From Seminavis robusta (Eukaryota; Bacillariophyta; Bacillariophyceae; Naviculales; Naviculaceae), in contig CAICTM010000142.1 in the NCBI GenBank assembly GCA_903772945.1, positions 1 through 64,000 on the forward strand: 64,000 nt of DNA. The letters run 5' to 3'. The notes under the pieces are model-generated. The model was not told the origin of the DNA. It made no database searches and saw nothing but the letters and a program-made list of their open reading frames with translations. Below are positions 31,409 through 43,326 of the stretch, in pieces; the stretch's first letter is position 1; every line of letters starts with the position of its first letter. A program made the position numbers and the translations under genes.

Positions 31409-34400
31409 TCAACCTTTGCAGTGCGCTAGCAATTGGAAGTGAAAGCACGCTAGCGCCAGTTGTCGCAATATCATTGTCGTCTCTTCCTGTTTCTTTCGAA
31501 CGGCTTCCAGCACGACAATGTTGTGTTCCACCATGAGAGCTGCAAAGATCATGTCGCAAACGACTGTCGTCTCTTCTCGGTAAGAAGCATCTTTGGCAGC
31601 CTTCTCAAGTGCAGGCCCAAGCCCGCGAACCAACAAGATTCTGCGGCAAGCCTCCTGATTGCCGTTGTCCAACTGGCAGAGATTCTTCCATTTGGTAGCC
31701 AACCTTCTGGCTTCGTCCAACAGTGAGATATTGTTGTTGCTTTGTATTGTAGCGGTCGTCTCTTCAATCAATTGGGATCCTTCCAATAGGAAGACGACCA
31801 CCTTATCAGAATAGAACCGTCCAGATGATGTGGAGAGCTGGCAGCAGGGTAGAGACCATGGATTCTCTCCGTTGGTAACTTGAAGGGAATAGAACGAAGA
31901 TTCCTTCGGCATGTCAAAACAGGGACCAAAGGCCCCGGAAATCCGAATGGTCACTGATCTACTGTCCTCGGCAGCAGTGGTCGCATGACTGTCCAACGCT
32001 GCATTGAGGCCCGCATCTGCTGTCTCTTCAGTGTACACATGGCACAAAAGCACCGCTGGATCGCAAACATTCCTTCCAACCTTGGTCAGAATATCTTGGT
32101 AGGAATGTCGTTTGGTGGTCCGCACATCGCTTGTGGCGGCGAGCACCAAGTGAATGGCCTTGCTCCAATGCCTTCGACATCCAGAGCACTTGACTCTCTC
32201 GCCCATGTTCTGGAGAATTGGATGAAGCAGCGATTGCTTGGCTACATCCGAGGAACAAGTACTGAATGCAGCTACCAGTGCAGCCTCACTTCCAAATTGG
32301 ACAGCCACCTCCTTGGCAATCTTCCATTCGATGCCCCCCGAAGTCAGTCGATCTTGTAACGTTAGTTGCTTTGACTTGGCAAAGCGAGCCTTCAGGGGTG
32401 CATTTCGTCTAACAGTAGGAGATTGAAGTGCTATCAATCCAATTGCTCCTACGCTCCTATTGGTCCTTCGTGCATCCTTGGACTGCACAAATTTGATTCG
32501 TGGCGACGAGAGAACGGCCCTTCCAATGAAAAGAAAGATATCGGCATCGTTCTCGATAGTGTGCTGTCCCGGCCTTGGTTCCATGGATTGGCCACCGTAG
32601 GCATCAAACCGACAAGCGACTCTGGTATCGTTTTCAATCAGAAGAATAGCATGTTGGCAGCAATCTCTCATTCTGGTCAGTTGCTTCCAATGGTCTCCGT
32701 AGGCCGAGCGCTGCACCAGATCCGCCACTCTCTTTCGTTCTATGACCAATGAGAGCCTCTGTTGCCTGCCTTCATCGGTGTCTTCCACGAAAGCAAAATC
32801 TCCATAACTCAGCTTGTGTTCTTCGACGGTCGCTGGAGACATCCCATCAGCCCAGACGTTTCTAAACGAAGCAGATTGCATTTCTTTTCCCAATTCTATC
32901 CTCAGCTCTCTTGGTTTGTGGTTACGAGAGCGTTCTCGGTCGTCGATGAGAATCACCAATTTGGAACTGGGTTTGGGTGGTAGATTGGTAGAAATGGTGC
33001 TCGTTGGTCCTTCTTCCTCGTCATCGCACAAGTCGACAACATCTGTGTTGCCTTTGGTAGGATCAAGTTTTAAAGAGGGCGCGGTTTTGGAATATGTTGT
33101 GATGGAGGCAGATTGAACTGTTTCTCGCTTGACCGTGGCTGCTGACTGGGTGTTCTTGTATTTCTCATAATCAGCAATTGCCTCTGGTAAAGGCGCGACT
33201 TCTCTTACGGATACCTTTCGTTCCTTGCCATCCGCCAGAATCAGAGTAACATGGCCATCCACGTGCACCCTCATAATAAGGCAACTCTGACCTCCTTCAG
33301 ATTGGAGTAAACATTCGTCCCCTGGTTGGTAATCCCAGGGATTTCGCGGTTTTGCAGAAGGAGATGGGCCGGATTGTGGGGCGGAGACTGTAGTGTTTGG
33401 TTTGGCAGCAGGTTTTCTGTCTTCCTCTTCATCCTCACTGTCGTTTAGTTCCACAATTTGGTTACTAGGAATCGGGGAGAGAGAAGGTTGGGCGGAGACT
33501 ACAGTGCTTGGTGTTGCAGCAGGTTTTCTGTCTTCCTCTTCGTCCTCACTGTTTTAGTCCACCATTTGGTGACTAGGAATCGGGAGAGGGAAAGTGGGGC
33601 GGGACTGAGTGTTGGTTTGGCAGCAGGTTTTCTGTTTTCCTCTTCATCCTCACTGTGGTTTAGTTCCACCATTTGGTGACTAGGAATCGGGGAAAGGGAA
33701 AGGGGGCGGAGACTACAGTGCTTGGTGTTGCAGCAGGTTTTCTGTCTTCCTCTTCATCCTCACTGTCATTTAGTCCCACCATTTGGTGACTAGGAATCGG
33801 GGAGAGGGAAAGTGGGGCGGAGACTGTAGTGTTTGGCTTGGCTGCAGGTTTTCTGTCTTCCTCTTCATCCTCACTGTCGTTTAGTCCCACCATTTGGTGA
33901 CTAGGAATCGGGGAGAGGGAAAGTGGGGCGGAGACTGTAGTGTTTGGCTTGGCTGCAGGTTTTCTGTCTTCCTCTTCATCCTCACTGTCGTTTAGTCCAC
34001 CATTTGGTGACTAGGAATCGAGGAGAGGGAAGGTGGGGCAGAGACTGCAGTGCTTGGCTTGGCTGCAGGTTTTCTGTCTTCCTCTTCGTCCTCACTGTCA
34101 TTTAGTTCCACAATTTGGTGACTAGGAATCGGGGAGAGGGAAGGTGGGGCAGAGACTGCAGTGCTTGGCTTGGCAGCAGGTTTTCTGTCTTCCTCTTCGT
34201 CGTCACTGTCGTTTAGTTCCACAATTTGGTGACTAGGAATTGGGGAGAGGGAAGCGCCCTTATCAGGGCTTTGATTGGGTGTGTTTTGCTCAAATCTGGC
34301 CAATGCTGCAGAGGCTGCTGCCGTACCAGAAGATCTGGGTTTCTTGGCACTCGCTCCCAATTTGTGACCTCCACTGCCGCTGGGGTGTGTGTGTTGCCGT

Positions 34401-35440
34401 TTCTTGGTGGGGGGAGTGGCTGGATAGGGTTGGCCACCAAGCGATAGCCCGGCAGGTTTTCTTCTCAAGGTAATGTACAGATCTCTCCTTGTTCCTGCTC
34501 CATCTATGGACCGATGCTCCAGTTCCAATCCAGGATTATCACCCTTCAGCTTATCGCATAACTTGTGCAGACATATTCTTCGATCCTTTCCTAGTCCCTT
34601 GAACATTTTCTGTTGTCCCTCTGTAGCGGATTGGATCCATTGTAGGAGCTCTTTCTCGTCGTCCCCGCTCTTTGCGCTCTTCTTTTTGGGAGTAGCCGAG
34701 GAAGAATAACCCCTTGTGGGTGTGGCTGCGGATTGAGCATGGCCTTGAGAAACGCCGTCAGATGCACTGCCCGGCTGTACATCGATATCTGGCCATTTCT
34801 GCAGCATTTGGCGTGTTGCTCTCTTGCCGTCCTCACTAATGCTAAAAGTGTGTTTTCCATTGGACCTAAAGCCCCTGTTGGGGATATAGGATGCTCCTGT
34901 CTTGTGCTGCGTAATGAGTCCATGCCTAATCAAAGTATCCTTAGACTTCCAAGCTCCATACAAGCGCCCTGCAAAGTAGTTAGCTTCCATTTCAGAACTA
35001 CAGAACTGTTGTCCAAGAGCAATTATCTCTTGCTTGCTGAGGCTGTCTTTTCCACTGATGTAGAAGGCCAGCAGAATGGCGTAGGCACCAGAGTTCTTCT
35101 GCATATTGGTGATGTACGGATTCACAGTATTATCCCGTGCGTGCATCAGTTCTGCTTCGCTGAGAGGGCTGAATCCTGGAGGCTCAATGTCCGCTTGTCC
35201 CTTTATGATTTTGACACATTCTTCGTACACAGTCTTGGTGAGCAGCTTGGCATCCAGGTTGAAGATCTTTCCCGTTTTGGTAAGGCGAATATCCTTTCGA
35301 ATCTTTTCCACCGCTTCGGCGCCTTGTCTCCATTGATGTTGCGATTGTTTTTGCTGCTGCCAAGCTTGCTGGTGCCGTGCTCGCAAGGCGCGAACCAAAT
35401 CCTCGTTCCAGACTTTTTTGTGTTGCTGTTCTTCGCTCAT
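31409..35440 (-). CDS. MUS81: MUS81-like structure-specific endonuclease with a frameshifted tandem-repeat linker
   Basis: Two minus-strand frames, 35440-33992 and ~33550-31409, are in the same phase and together make one protein. The N-terminal half carries a MUS81-type winged helix (SGAYAILLAFYISGKDSLSK, then LYGAWKSKDTLIRHGLI). The C-terminal half carries an ERCC4 nuclease core (VILIDDRE, LSYGDFAFV, and the catalytic IERKRVADL with the ERKxxxD signature, about 32560-32950), followed by a helix-hairpin-helix-like segment (AKEVAVQFGSEAALVAAF). MUS81 works with an EME1-type partner to cut branched DNA such as stalled forks and Holliday junctions. The linker (33411-34290) consists of 37-residue repeats and has in-frame stops in two units. 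An intron inside the array, a null allele or assembly error are all possible. The N-terminal half contains no visible MUS81 helix-hairpin-helix. Confidence 0.72.
33411..34290 (-). repeat. 111-bp tandem repeat (8 units) encoding IVELNDSEDEEED-type motifs
   Basis: Units begin (plus coordinates) at 33411, 33522, 33626, 33736, 33847, 33958, 34068 and 34179, a spacing of 111 bp except 104 and two 110s. Each unit encodes 37 residues with a short aliphatic core followed by an acidic Ser run (IVELNDSEDEEED), then DRKPAAKPST and SLSPIPSHQ. The core is IVEL in three units and varies to MVEL or MVGL in others. A one-base loss turns it into a stop (MVD*) in unit 33958, and a similar loss occurs in unit 33522. 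The indels in the middle units sum to -9, so the outer parts stay in phase. Confidence 0.9.
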
Positions 35441-36345
35441 GGTGGTTGATTGATTGATTGATTGATTGATTGTCGTGCGGGATGGCGAAGATACCCTTTC
35501 CTAGCTAGCTTTTCTTGTAAGAAATACGATAAGGAAATCACCACGCCAAAGGGACATTCAAAGGCCCGAGATCACTAGCTAGCTAGATAACAAGGTCGAA
35601 ATGTACTACAAGCTGGCTGCAGTCCTCAGTAAGTGAATGCATGTATGTTCTGAATTCAGTTGGTACTTGTTGATGATCGAGAATCGAGACCAATTGCATC
35701 GACGAGCTTGGTGGCAGGGTAGAAACAAGCCAGCAAATTTGTCTGATGGTACTATTATGCCTTTCTCATACCCAGCTACAATCTCGCAAGCTGCTTGGAG
35801 GCATGGAGGCGCCGGAACTCAAAACAGTAATATGATGCAATGAAGTCTGGACCTACTACTACCGTACTGTAGCTAGTAGTACACGCACTGGTACCGGTAG
35901 TGTTGAAGTAGACTAGATGAATAGCACGAGGTAACATAGCCGTCTACAAAAGCCCGCAGTTGCACAGATACGGTCTCCTCTGAGAGCACCTCTTGCGGCT
36001 TACCGAGGGCGTTCCCCGGTTTTGGGGTTGCACCAATGGGGCCATCTCGAAGCTCGGAATGGCTGGACTTGCGTGGAACCCCATCTCGGAGCTTCACGCA
36101 GCTCTGTCCCGGCCTAAACAAAACACATGCAGATGCTGTCAATACGCACTGTCCGGTTGTTCGTAACAGCAAGATTTCGAACGACTACAGGGCTTGCAGA
36201 GGTAGCAAGTCTAGTTGGGCCTCAACGAAGGAGACTTTAGTAATACCGAGGTACCAAAGTCCACCAGTTAATTAGATCATTACACTATCACTACTAGCTT
36301 GCTTACTTGCAGTGTAGATTGACTGATTGATAGATGATTGTCTGT
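35441..36345. other. Intergenic region with microsatellite
   Basis: A (TTGA)n tract at about 35446-35472 lies directly upstream of the MUS81 start. AGCTAGCT palindromes occur at 35501 and 35576-35585, and a GTACCGGTA palindrome at 35891. No gene is supported. Confidence 0.5.
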
Positions 36346-36711
36346 CTAACGATCATTAATGGTAACATCCACTTCTACACCAGGTTCAATGGGGATGGAA
36401 GTCAATTGCTTGACCACATCGGAAGGCGCATGAAGATCAATGAGACGCTTGTGAATGCGCATTTCGAATCGATCCCACGTGTTGGTACCTTCTCCGGAAG
36501 GAGCCTTACGAGTGGTAATGGTCAATCGCTTGGTGGGCATACGAACGGGTCCTGTGACATGGAGCTTCTTGTCCAAGGCCACCTTTTTCAATTCGCGGCA
36601 GACCTTTTCAATGTTGGCGACATTGCGACTGGTCAAGGTGATGCGAATGCGATGCACCACGGCAGTCGATGCCTGGGGGTCTTCATCCTTCTTGGGTGGG
36701 TAGGCAGACAT
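36346..36711 (-). CDS. RPS20: 40S ribosomal protein S20 (uS10), 121 aa
   Basis: A complete single-exon gene of the expected size (about 120 aa). Conserved uS10 blocks are seen: [57 protein letters not shown] and the C-terminal [14 protein letters not shown]. The protein sits in the head of the small cytosolic subunit. The N-terminal extension ([16 protein letters not shown]) is short and non-targeting, which fits the cytosolic rather than organellar form. It is divergent from the Nopp140-like gene, another ribosome-biogenesis factor, across ~455 bp. Confidence 0.96.
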   Translation of the reverse strand: MSAYPPKKDEDPQASTAVVHRIRITLTSRNVANIEKVCRELKKVALDKKLHVTGPVRMPTKRLTITTRKAPSGEGTNTWDRFEMRIHKRLIDLHAPSDVVKQLTSIPIEPGVEVDVTINDR

Positions 36712-37166
36712 GATGATGAATGAATAACTGAAAGAATCACTTCCGACTGTGGCAACAGGAAAAAGAATAAAAGAATAAAATCAGATGAGCCAATGGAATA
36801 CTTTGAATTACATAAAATACCTCTTTACAAGATCAACACACCTAGAGCAAAGTGAGAAGTGAGAGATGGATCTAAGTCTCGCAGCTCACAAGCATTCCAA
36901 TACTTTGTAAGGCTGACAACTAACTCGATAGATAGAGGCGACAATGAAGATGTTGTTGTCGTCGTTGGCTTGGGTTGGTCGGCGGCAGCCAAGCAAGGTT
37001 TAGTAAGAGGGTAAGGTGACCGTCGGTCCTTCAACCGACTGACTAGTGACTCCAATGAAGCACGTATCAACAGTCCCACCCACCACGAAATTCCGAAGCC
37101 GATTGCCATCTCATTTTTTTCGGTTTCGTTGACTTTTTGTGCAAAAATCGTACTGGTAACTCCACG
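36712..37166. promoter_or_regulatory. Divergent promoter region between RPS20 and the Nopp140-like gene
   Basis: 455 bp hold both promoters. The two flanking genes both serve ribosome production, so co-expression is plausible. No specific binding motif can be assigned; AGAATAAAAGAATAAAA at ~36762-36779 is AT-rich. Confidence 0.4.
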
Positions 37167-38963
37167 ATGACGGCTGACATCGACGATGATGGCAAGGACA
37201 TGGTGATTGCCATTTTGGCATATCTTCAGCAAAAGAACTGGACCAAGGCAAGCAAGGCACTGCAAAAGGAAGTCGAAGCGAAATGGGGTGCAGGACACGT
37301 CACGCAAGGAAAACTGGTTTTGCAACCACAAACGGCCAACGTGGACGAGGAATCTTCCAAAAAGAAAACCTCCTCCAGCAGTAGCAGCAGTGATAGCAGC
37401 AGCAGTGAAGAAGAAAAAAAGCAAAAAGTCAAGAAGGAATCACCCATTGCCCGAAAGAAGAAGGAGAAAAAAGATACTCAAGACAAGAAGAAGAAGAAGG
37501 CGAAAGATAGCAGTGACTCGTCTTCATCGTCTTCATCCTCAGACAGCAGTGATGATGAGAAAAAGGAAACCACCAAAGTTGACAAGAAGCCTGACAGCAA
37601 AAAAGTTAGCAAAGCAGCAAAAAAGGTGAAAGATAGCAGTGACTCGTCATCCTCAGACAGCAGCGACAGCGAGGAAGAAAAACCAAAACCGTCACAAGCC
37701 AAAAAATCCAAATCAGACTCTTCGTCTTCTTCTTCCAGCAGTGACAGTAGTGACGATGATGAAAAAATGAAAGATGTGAAAAAAGCACCTGCAACCAAAA
37801 AATCTACACCCAAGCAAGCCACAAAAAAATCTACACCCAAGCAAGCCGCCAAAAAGGATGATTCATCTTCCTCTTCCAGCAGTAGCGACAGCAGCGACAG
37901 TGAAGCAGAAACACCCAACAAACCACAGTCCAAAAACCAAAAGAAGGACGAGAACTCTTCTTCATCCAGTGATTCCGACTCTAGCAGCGATGATGATGAG
38001 AAGAAGAAAAAAACCAATAATAAACCAATCGCAAAGAGAACAGCAACGCCAGCAGCCAAGAAAGCAGCTCCAGACTCGGACAGTGACTCTTCTTCTTCCA
38101 GCAGCAGTGATTCCGATGATGGCGAAGATAAAAAGAAACAGGCAGCAATCAGCAAGAAAAAAGGTAAAGTGGCGACCAAGAAGGACGATTCCGACAGCAG
38201 CGATTCCAGCGATAGTGATGATGATGAGAAGAAAGCAACCACCACCAAGAAGAAGAAAGCCAAGAAGGATGACGACAAGGAAGTGAAGCTTGCCATCCAA
38301 AAACTATCCGACAAGAAGCAGAAGAAAAAGCGAGAGTCGGACGACAAGGGCCCCCCTAGCAAAAAGGCCAAAAAGTCGGCACACGTGTCACCCGATGATT
38401 CGGATGATGATTCCGACGTCAGTGATGTCGAAGTCTCGGATGTGTCCTCGGTGGCATCGGAGGATGTTTCCAGTAGTAGTGATGGATCGTCTTCTGATTC
38501 TTCCTCCTCGTCGGATGACAGTTCCTCGGACGAGGAAAATGAAGTGGCAGCACGAAAGCAACAAAAATTGAAAGAACTCGCTCAGCGAGCCAAGGAAGCC
38601 GCAGCAGCGGCATTGAACTGGAAACCATCCAAACCTTCGGCAAACACCACTATTACGACCGAGCGAGGGACCGACGGTGCCCAGGCTCTGAGCAAGGGGA
38701 AACCATTCCAACGTGTCGACAGTGACTTTTGGGGCGAAATGGCAGAAAACGATGGTGGAGCCATGGCCGACAACTCGTACGAAGGAGCTTTTGGACAGGA
38801 TGGATTTGGTGCAAGATCCAGCGAGAAACTGATGCAAGTACGGGGCAAAGATTTCCGACACGAAAAGACAAAGAGGAAGAGGAGTTTTAATGGATTCGCG
38901 AGAACGGGTGGAGCTATCAACACGGAACGGAGCTTCTCTACCAAATATACCTATGACGATTAA
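37167..38963 (+). CDS. Nopp140/SRP40-like nucleolar phosphoprotein (598 aa)
   Basis: ATG 37167 is the first ATG in the frame. The N-terminus (to ~residue 60) is a LisH-like helical segment (AILAYLQQKNWTKASKAL), as in Nopp140. The middle consists of at least ten alternating poly-Ser/acidic blocks (SSSSSSSDSSDDE) and Lys/Pro/Ala blocks, the layout used for heavy casein kinase 2 phosphorylation. The C-terminus is a textbook SRP40_C domain: FQRVDSDFWGEM, SYEGAFGQDGFGARSSEKL, VRGKDFRHEKTKRKR. In yeast and animals this protein shuttles between nucleolus and Cajal bodies and chaperones box C/D and H/ACA snoRNPs. A strong antisense frame exists only because the repeats are low complexity. Confidence 0.92.
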   Translation: MTADIDDDGKDMVIAILAYLQQKNWTKASKALQKEVEAKWGAGHVTQGKLVLQPQTANVDEESSKKKTSSSSSSSDSSSSEEEKKQKVKKESPIARKKKEKKDTQDKKKKKAKDSSDSSSSSSSSDSSDDEKKETTKVDKKPDSKKVSKAAKKVKDSSDSSSSDSSDSEEEKPKPSQAKKSKSDSSSSSSSSDSSDDDEKMKDVKKAPATKKSTPKQATKKSTPKQAAKKDDSSSSSSSSDSSDSEAETPNKPQSKNQKKDENSSSSSDSDSSSDDDEKKKKTNNKPIAKRTATPAAKKAAPDSDSDSSSSSSSDSDDGEDKKKQAAISKKKGKVATKKDDSDSSDSSDSDDDEKKATTTKKKKAKKDDDKEVKLAIQKLSDKKQKKKRESDDKGPPSKKAKKSAHVSPDDSDDDSDVSDVEVSDVSSVASEDVSSSSDGSSSDSSSSSDDSSSDEENEVAARKQQKLKELAQRAKEAAAAALNWKPSKPSANTTITTERGTDGAQALSKGKPFQRVDSDFWGEMAENDGGAMADNSYEGAFGQDGFGARSSEKLMQVRGKDFRHEKTKRKRSFNGFARTGGAINTERSFSTKYTYDD

Positions 38964-39877
38964 ATGGCGTAGACTCTTAGACCTTGCTTCAAAAAACAAA
39001 GCTGTGAGCCAGTACAGAGTTTGATCTCGGATCAGTTGGGATGGCCTTCTGCAATCCTGTTCCTGATGTACAGGTACTGCTGCCAAAGAATAAAACTATA
39101 GATTGTCATTTGCAAAGTAGTCTATTGCCAGCGTTTCCACTCTTTCCCCTTCATCCGATGAAGGGCTCTGGCATGTAGTATGCATCAAATCGTGTAGCCC
39201 AAACTACCTGTCCAATGATGTCTTCTTTTTCCAACTTCCTTCAGGGAACGCTCTCATGCAATGTAAATGCAAGCTCTGCAATTGCATCACATCGACACTT
39301 GCTTGCTGTGCCTGGGGCTAACCACCTGTCGCTCTGTCATGCTCTTATAAAGTAAAAGCATGGCAAGAGTATGGTATGATTCTGTGTCTCATTGTGAGTG
39401 GTTTGGCGGTGTAAGGCGGCTATTTAGCTGGTTTGCTGTCCCTGCAAGTGACATACTCAAGCCAGCTCCCGCAGATGCATGGAGCGTCTATTCAGGAGTG
39501 GCACAGTCAGTTTTAGTTAATGGTGAGGGCCACACACACATTGAGAACACGACGATAGACACTCCACAGTGACGCAGTCCACTCGAATTTCGCTCAAGTG
39601 CGGGTTGTTGCATAGACTAGGGGGGATACTGCCGGACAACCCGTTGCCATAAAGCCACGACACCTCCAGTGAAGATGCCAGTAGACCAATCTCCGATGGG
39701 ATGCCATCACGAGTAGTACCGTACGCTGTTCTTTAGAGATCACAAGTCGGCTACTTTTACGTTTTAGATTCGGACAGACAGGAACGAAAATGCTTATCTT
39801 AGCTACGGTACGATACGGCATTGCTGCACCATAGTTACTCGTTCCCTTCAACACTGGACAAACATCCTAGCCTCTCC
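38964..39877. other. Intergenic region
   Basis: Convergent 3' UTRs. A plausible polyadenylation signal AATAAA lies at about 39089. A 70-codon plus frame (39360-39572) has no recognisable features. No RNA gene is seen. Confidence 0.5.
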
Positions 39878-42800
39878 TCATGTCGTGTACGTCAAGTCTT
39901 CAAGGGAAATATCCGATAATTTGTTTAGCATTTCCTTCAGATCTGCGGCTCCAAAAGCTTCTGCCACCAGGAACTCGTCAGAAGACACAATCTCCGCCAA
40001 CTCGAGAGCGTCATGCGTCCAGTATCTTGGGGATATCGGAGGCACCGTAGACGCGATATCGTCTCCGTCCATGGAAGCATTCTGATCCAGCGCTTCCAGC
40101 ACTTCTTTGGGGCTGGAACCAAGAACAGGGGACCCATCCAGCAAAGAATTCCACATCCACAACGCCGTTTCCTGGCATACTTCAGTGTACAGCTTCACCG
40201 CATATGGCAGCATGCGTGAACGCAGAGCTCGAATCTCCTGCCTTCGCGTTGCGCCTTCAGTGGTGTTGTCCTTGAATCCAGTATCAGCATCCGAATCAGC
40301 TAGCCAGCCACCATCGTGAACCAGGACACGCATGATATCTTTCGTAGCCGTGTCCGCAGCCTCAACAATCATGTGGCTGACCTTGCGCTTTTGAAGAATG
40401 ACTTCGCGACGCTCCATGGACTTAGCGATCGACTGCTCGCGTTCATTGAGTGCGCTTGAATCGACCTTGTCATCCACAGCTGACCCCGAAGCTGGAGTAC
40501 TCCCAATGACGAGACGCCATTCTTCCACAGCTCTGAATGCCTTGAGGTAGGACTGGAAGGAAACGTGCTCAGTTTTAGCTCTCCCGACTAGAGCTTGATA
40601 GATCTCATTCTCGGCCACGGCTTCAACATTGTCTTCTTTGTTCACTTCAGTGGAAGACATGGCGACCGAGATGACCCCTGCTGGCAAAAAGTCCTGCAAG
40701 AACATGGCAGCACTCGCAAGCTTGTTTTGCGCCGCAAACTTTCGAAGCAAAATGTTTGCAGCAATCAAGGCATCTCCAGCATGCTCCGGATAAAAGCACA
40801 ACCATTGGATCGCCTTCATCTTTCGAATGTCGGATCGGGACGGAACGTTGTTGGCAGCGTCTTCACGACCACCAGACGTCATAATGTCATCTTCCTCGGC
40901 CAGAATGGAACGAACGACAACCTTGAGGAGTGTCAAATCAAGCCTGGGAAGCAATTCCCGCGTCTGTTGCACCATAATTCTTCGTTCCTCAGCTCCCTCG
41001 ACTCGAACCAGCAAAGTGGGAAAGTAGCTCGTGATGACGTGTTCAGGGAGCAAGCTCGCGTAAAGGACCAAGAAATGCCACTAGCAAGACAAGGACAGTG
41101 TCAGAGTGATTAAAGGACCAGGGCACGAGGCACACAAAAGGCTTGATGGGGTTTTGCACAACTAACTTGTTGTGGCTGACTTACCAATTCCTCGTGATTG
41201 GCCAGGTGGTCCACGTACGCAAAGAGAGCCTGGTCCTTCGCATCCTGGATCCCTGGCAGCGAGACCGGTGTTGTACAGGCCGTCAAGGAATCCAGATACA
41301 GCAGCACATGGGTGACGAATCGGAGACGAGACACCATATCTTCGGGTTCCTCTGCATCACTGTTGGTCAACGTTTCTGTTTCTTGAATCAAATAGTTGGA
41401 AAGCGCCGAGGAACCCACCAGCAAGGCTGAAATGGCTTGACAGAGGTTGTCCAGTCCACCTCTGGAAGAATTATCAAACGAGGCGAGCATGTCAATGACA
41501 CCCTGTTCGGAAAGGTTTGCCAATTCCGAGGTGGCTTGCAGCTGCGCTCGTTCACAATCTTCGTACAACGTCCCGGGAAACGGTGGCCGAGACTGTCGTC
41601 GATGGTTATTGTGCAAATGAAGCTGCTCATCTTCGCTTCGACCCCACACGGCATGAAGGATGGCATAGAGCCCCTTTTCCCAGGACCTCAGAGCGGGATT
41701 CTCCATGGCGCTGCGGTAGTCATTGGCCAGAAGAGAATGAATGGCGGCTTCTTCTGGCAGCGCATCGCTACTCTTGTTCATTTTTTGCGACAACGTCCAG
41801 ATCTGTCGTTTCCACAAGGGACGATTGACATTCCCCACTTTTACCATTTCGACCGTCTGGTTGTCGTCGGCGACGACCTTGTTGAATCCTGCTGGCACAC
41901 CCCCTCCCAATTTGGCTGCCATCCACGGTTGCCCTGCCTTTCGCAGCAACACACGCGCATCTTGCAATCGTCCCGCCAAACATAGTGACAAGCAGGATTT
42001 CATGACATTTTCCATGTGGCGAGGACTGCGTTCGCCCAAATTAGTATCATCATCACTGTTGTTGCTGTTTCGTGTGGATATGGATACCGACGCATTGGTT
42101 TCTTTGGACACGAGTTGATTGAAGCAATGCTCCAATGCAGTCAAGATGCGTTTGCGACGCAATAGAATCAACGGAACGCCTGTTGCGCTTCCAGCCATGT
42201 CTTCCAACAATTCCTTGGGAGTCGAAGACACATTCATGGCATTGATTTCGAAAAAGGCCGTGGATGCTTTGACACTTTGTCGCAGCGATCCAGGATCGTC
42301 GGCCCACACCAAGGCGGCCAACCCCAACGTTCGCAGTTCCGCCACTACGGCCCAGAAATTTCCCTCTCGCAGATCGGATCGTTCCCAACAGAGCAATTTG
42401 AGTGTTTTTAAAAATTCCAGTTCGGCCATTGTCTCTTCGTGCGCCAGTTTGGAGGATGATGATGTAGTATTGTCATTGTCAGAGTTGGTAATCATCATCA
42501 TGGCAGTATCGAGGGCCTGCTCCTCTCGATCCATGTCAATCCGATCCGACAGACTTCGTCGTGCTTTGAGAAATGCCAACAATCCATCGTGATAGCGTCG
42601 ATATTCGTACTGCTGATTTCGAAAGGACGGCAACGCGCGGGGTGTCGGCGGTGCGCCCCAATAGTTCTGCGGTGTCGTCGGCTTTCTACTGCTGCTGCTT
42701 GATTGTTGTTGCTGTTGTTGTGCCCACGGTGACTGGACATTGACAGACATCATGTCATCGTCGTCTTCCATCATCAAGGAGGAATCATTGTTATTGTTAT

Positions 42801-43326
42801 TGTTGTCTTGATCGTTGTTGTCCAAATTGCGCATCAAACTTCCTCCTTTGGTCAACGAATCGGCGTATTTACTGGGAATCTTATTTTTCTTGGAGGAGTT
42901 GCTCATGATGGGAGTGGCGGCTCGTTCGACAGTCGATCGCTTTTGGGGTGTCCCCGTCATACTGCTGCTCTTCTTGGCGGAGGAGGTTCTCGTGACGCGC
43001 AATTGACTACTGTTGGGAGCAATCATCATGTCATCGTCTTGCTGGTCGGCCGCTGGACTCACGAGCTCTCGGTTCCACCAATCCAAGGGATTGCGTTCAT
43101 AGCTATACGACGCGGGAGGAGCAGGTTCCTCCTCATCGTCATCGTCGTCATCGTCGTGTTCATCCGACCAAGATTCGATATGTGGCTGTTGCGGTTGCTG
43201 TTGTTGCTGCTTTAAGCGAGGAGATGTCCATTGATCCAACTGCTGAGAAATGGCAGCAAATGCACGGGCTGTCTCGTCGTCGTCGTCGTCCAGTCCACCA
43301 GCAGCATAGGTCGAAGGAGTCTCCAT
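39878..43326 (-). CDS. NUP107: NUP107/Nup84 homologue, nuclear pore Y-complex subunit (2 exons, 1,114 aa)
   Basis: Exon 1 is 43326-41185 (714 codons) and exon 2 is 41080-39878. The 104-bp intron (GAATTG|GTAAGT ... TTGCTAG|TGG) joins in phase at HEEL-WHFLVLYASLLP. The first ~230 residues are disordered and rich in Gln, Asp and Ser. The remainder is the alpha-solenoid with NUP107 hallmarks: LCLAGRLQDARVLLRKAGQP followed by W-x-A-A-K-L-G-G, GNVNRPLWKRQIW, EEAAIHSLLANDYRSAM, and after the intron HVITSYFPTLLVRVEG. NUP107 is a core scaffold of the nuclear pore Y complex and pairs through its C-terminus with NUP133. The disordered N-terminus resembles the low-complexity extension found in other eukaryotes. 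Confidence 0.88.

Noticed and set aside
37478-38371. Long minus-strand frame opposite the Nopp140-like gene
   Set aside because: It is the antisense of Ser/Lys/Asp low-complexity codons and yields a Ser/Leu/Phe-only protein with no domain; the plus strand has the SRP40_C domain.
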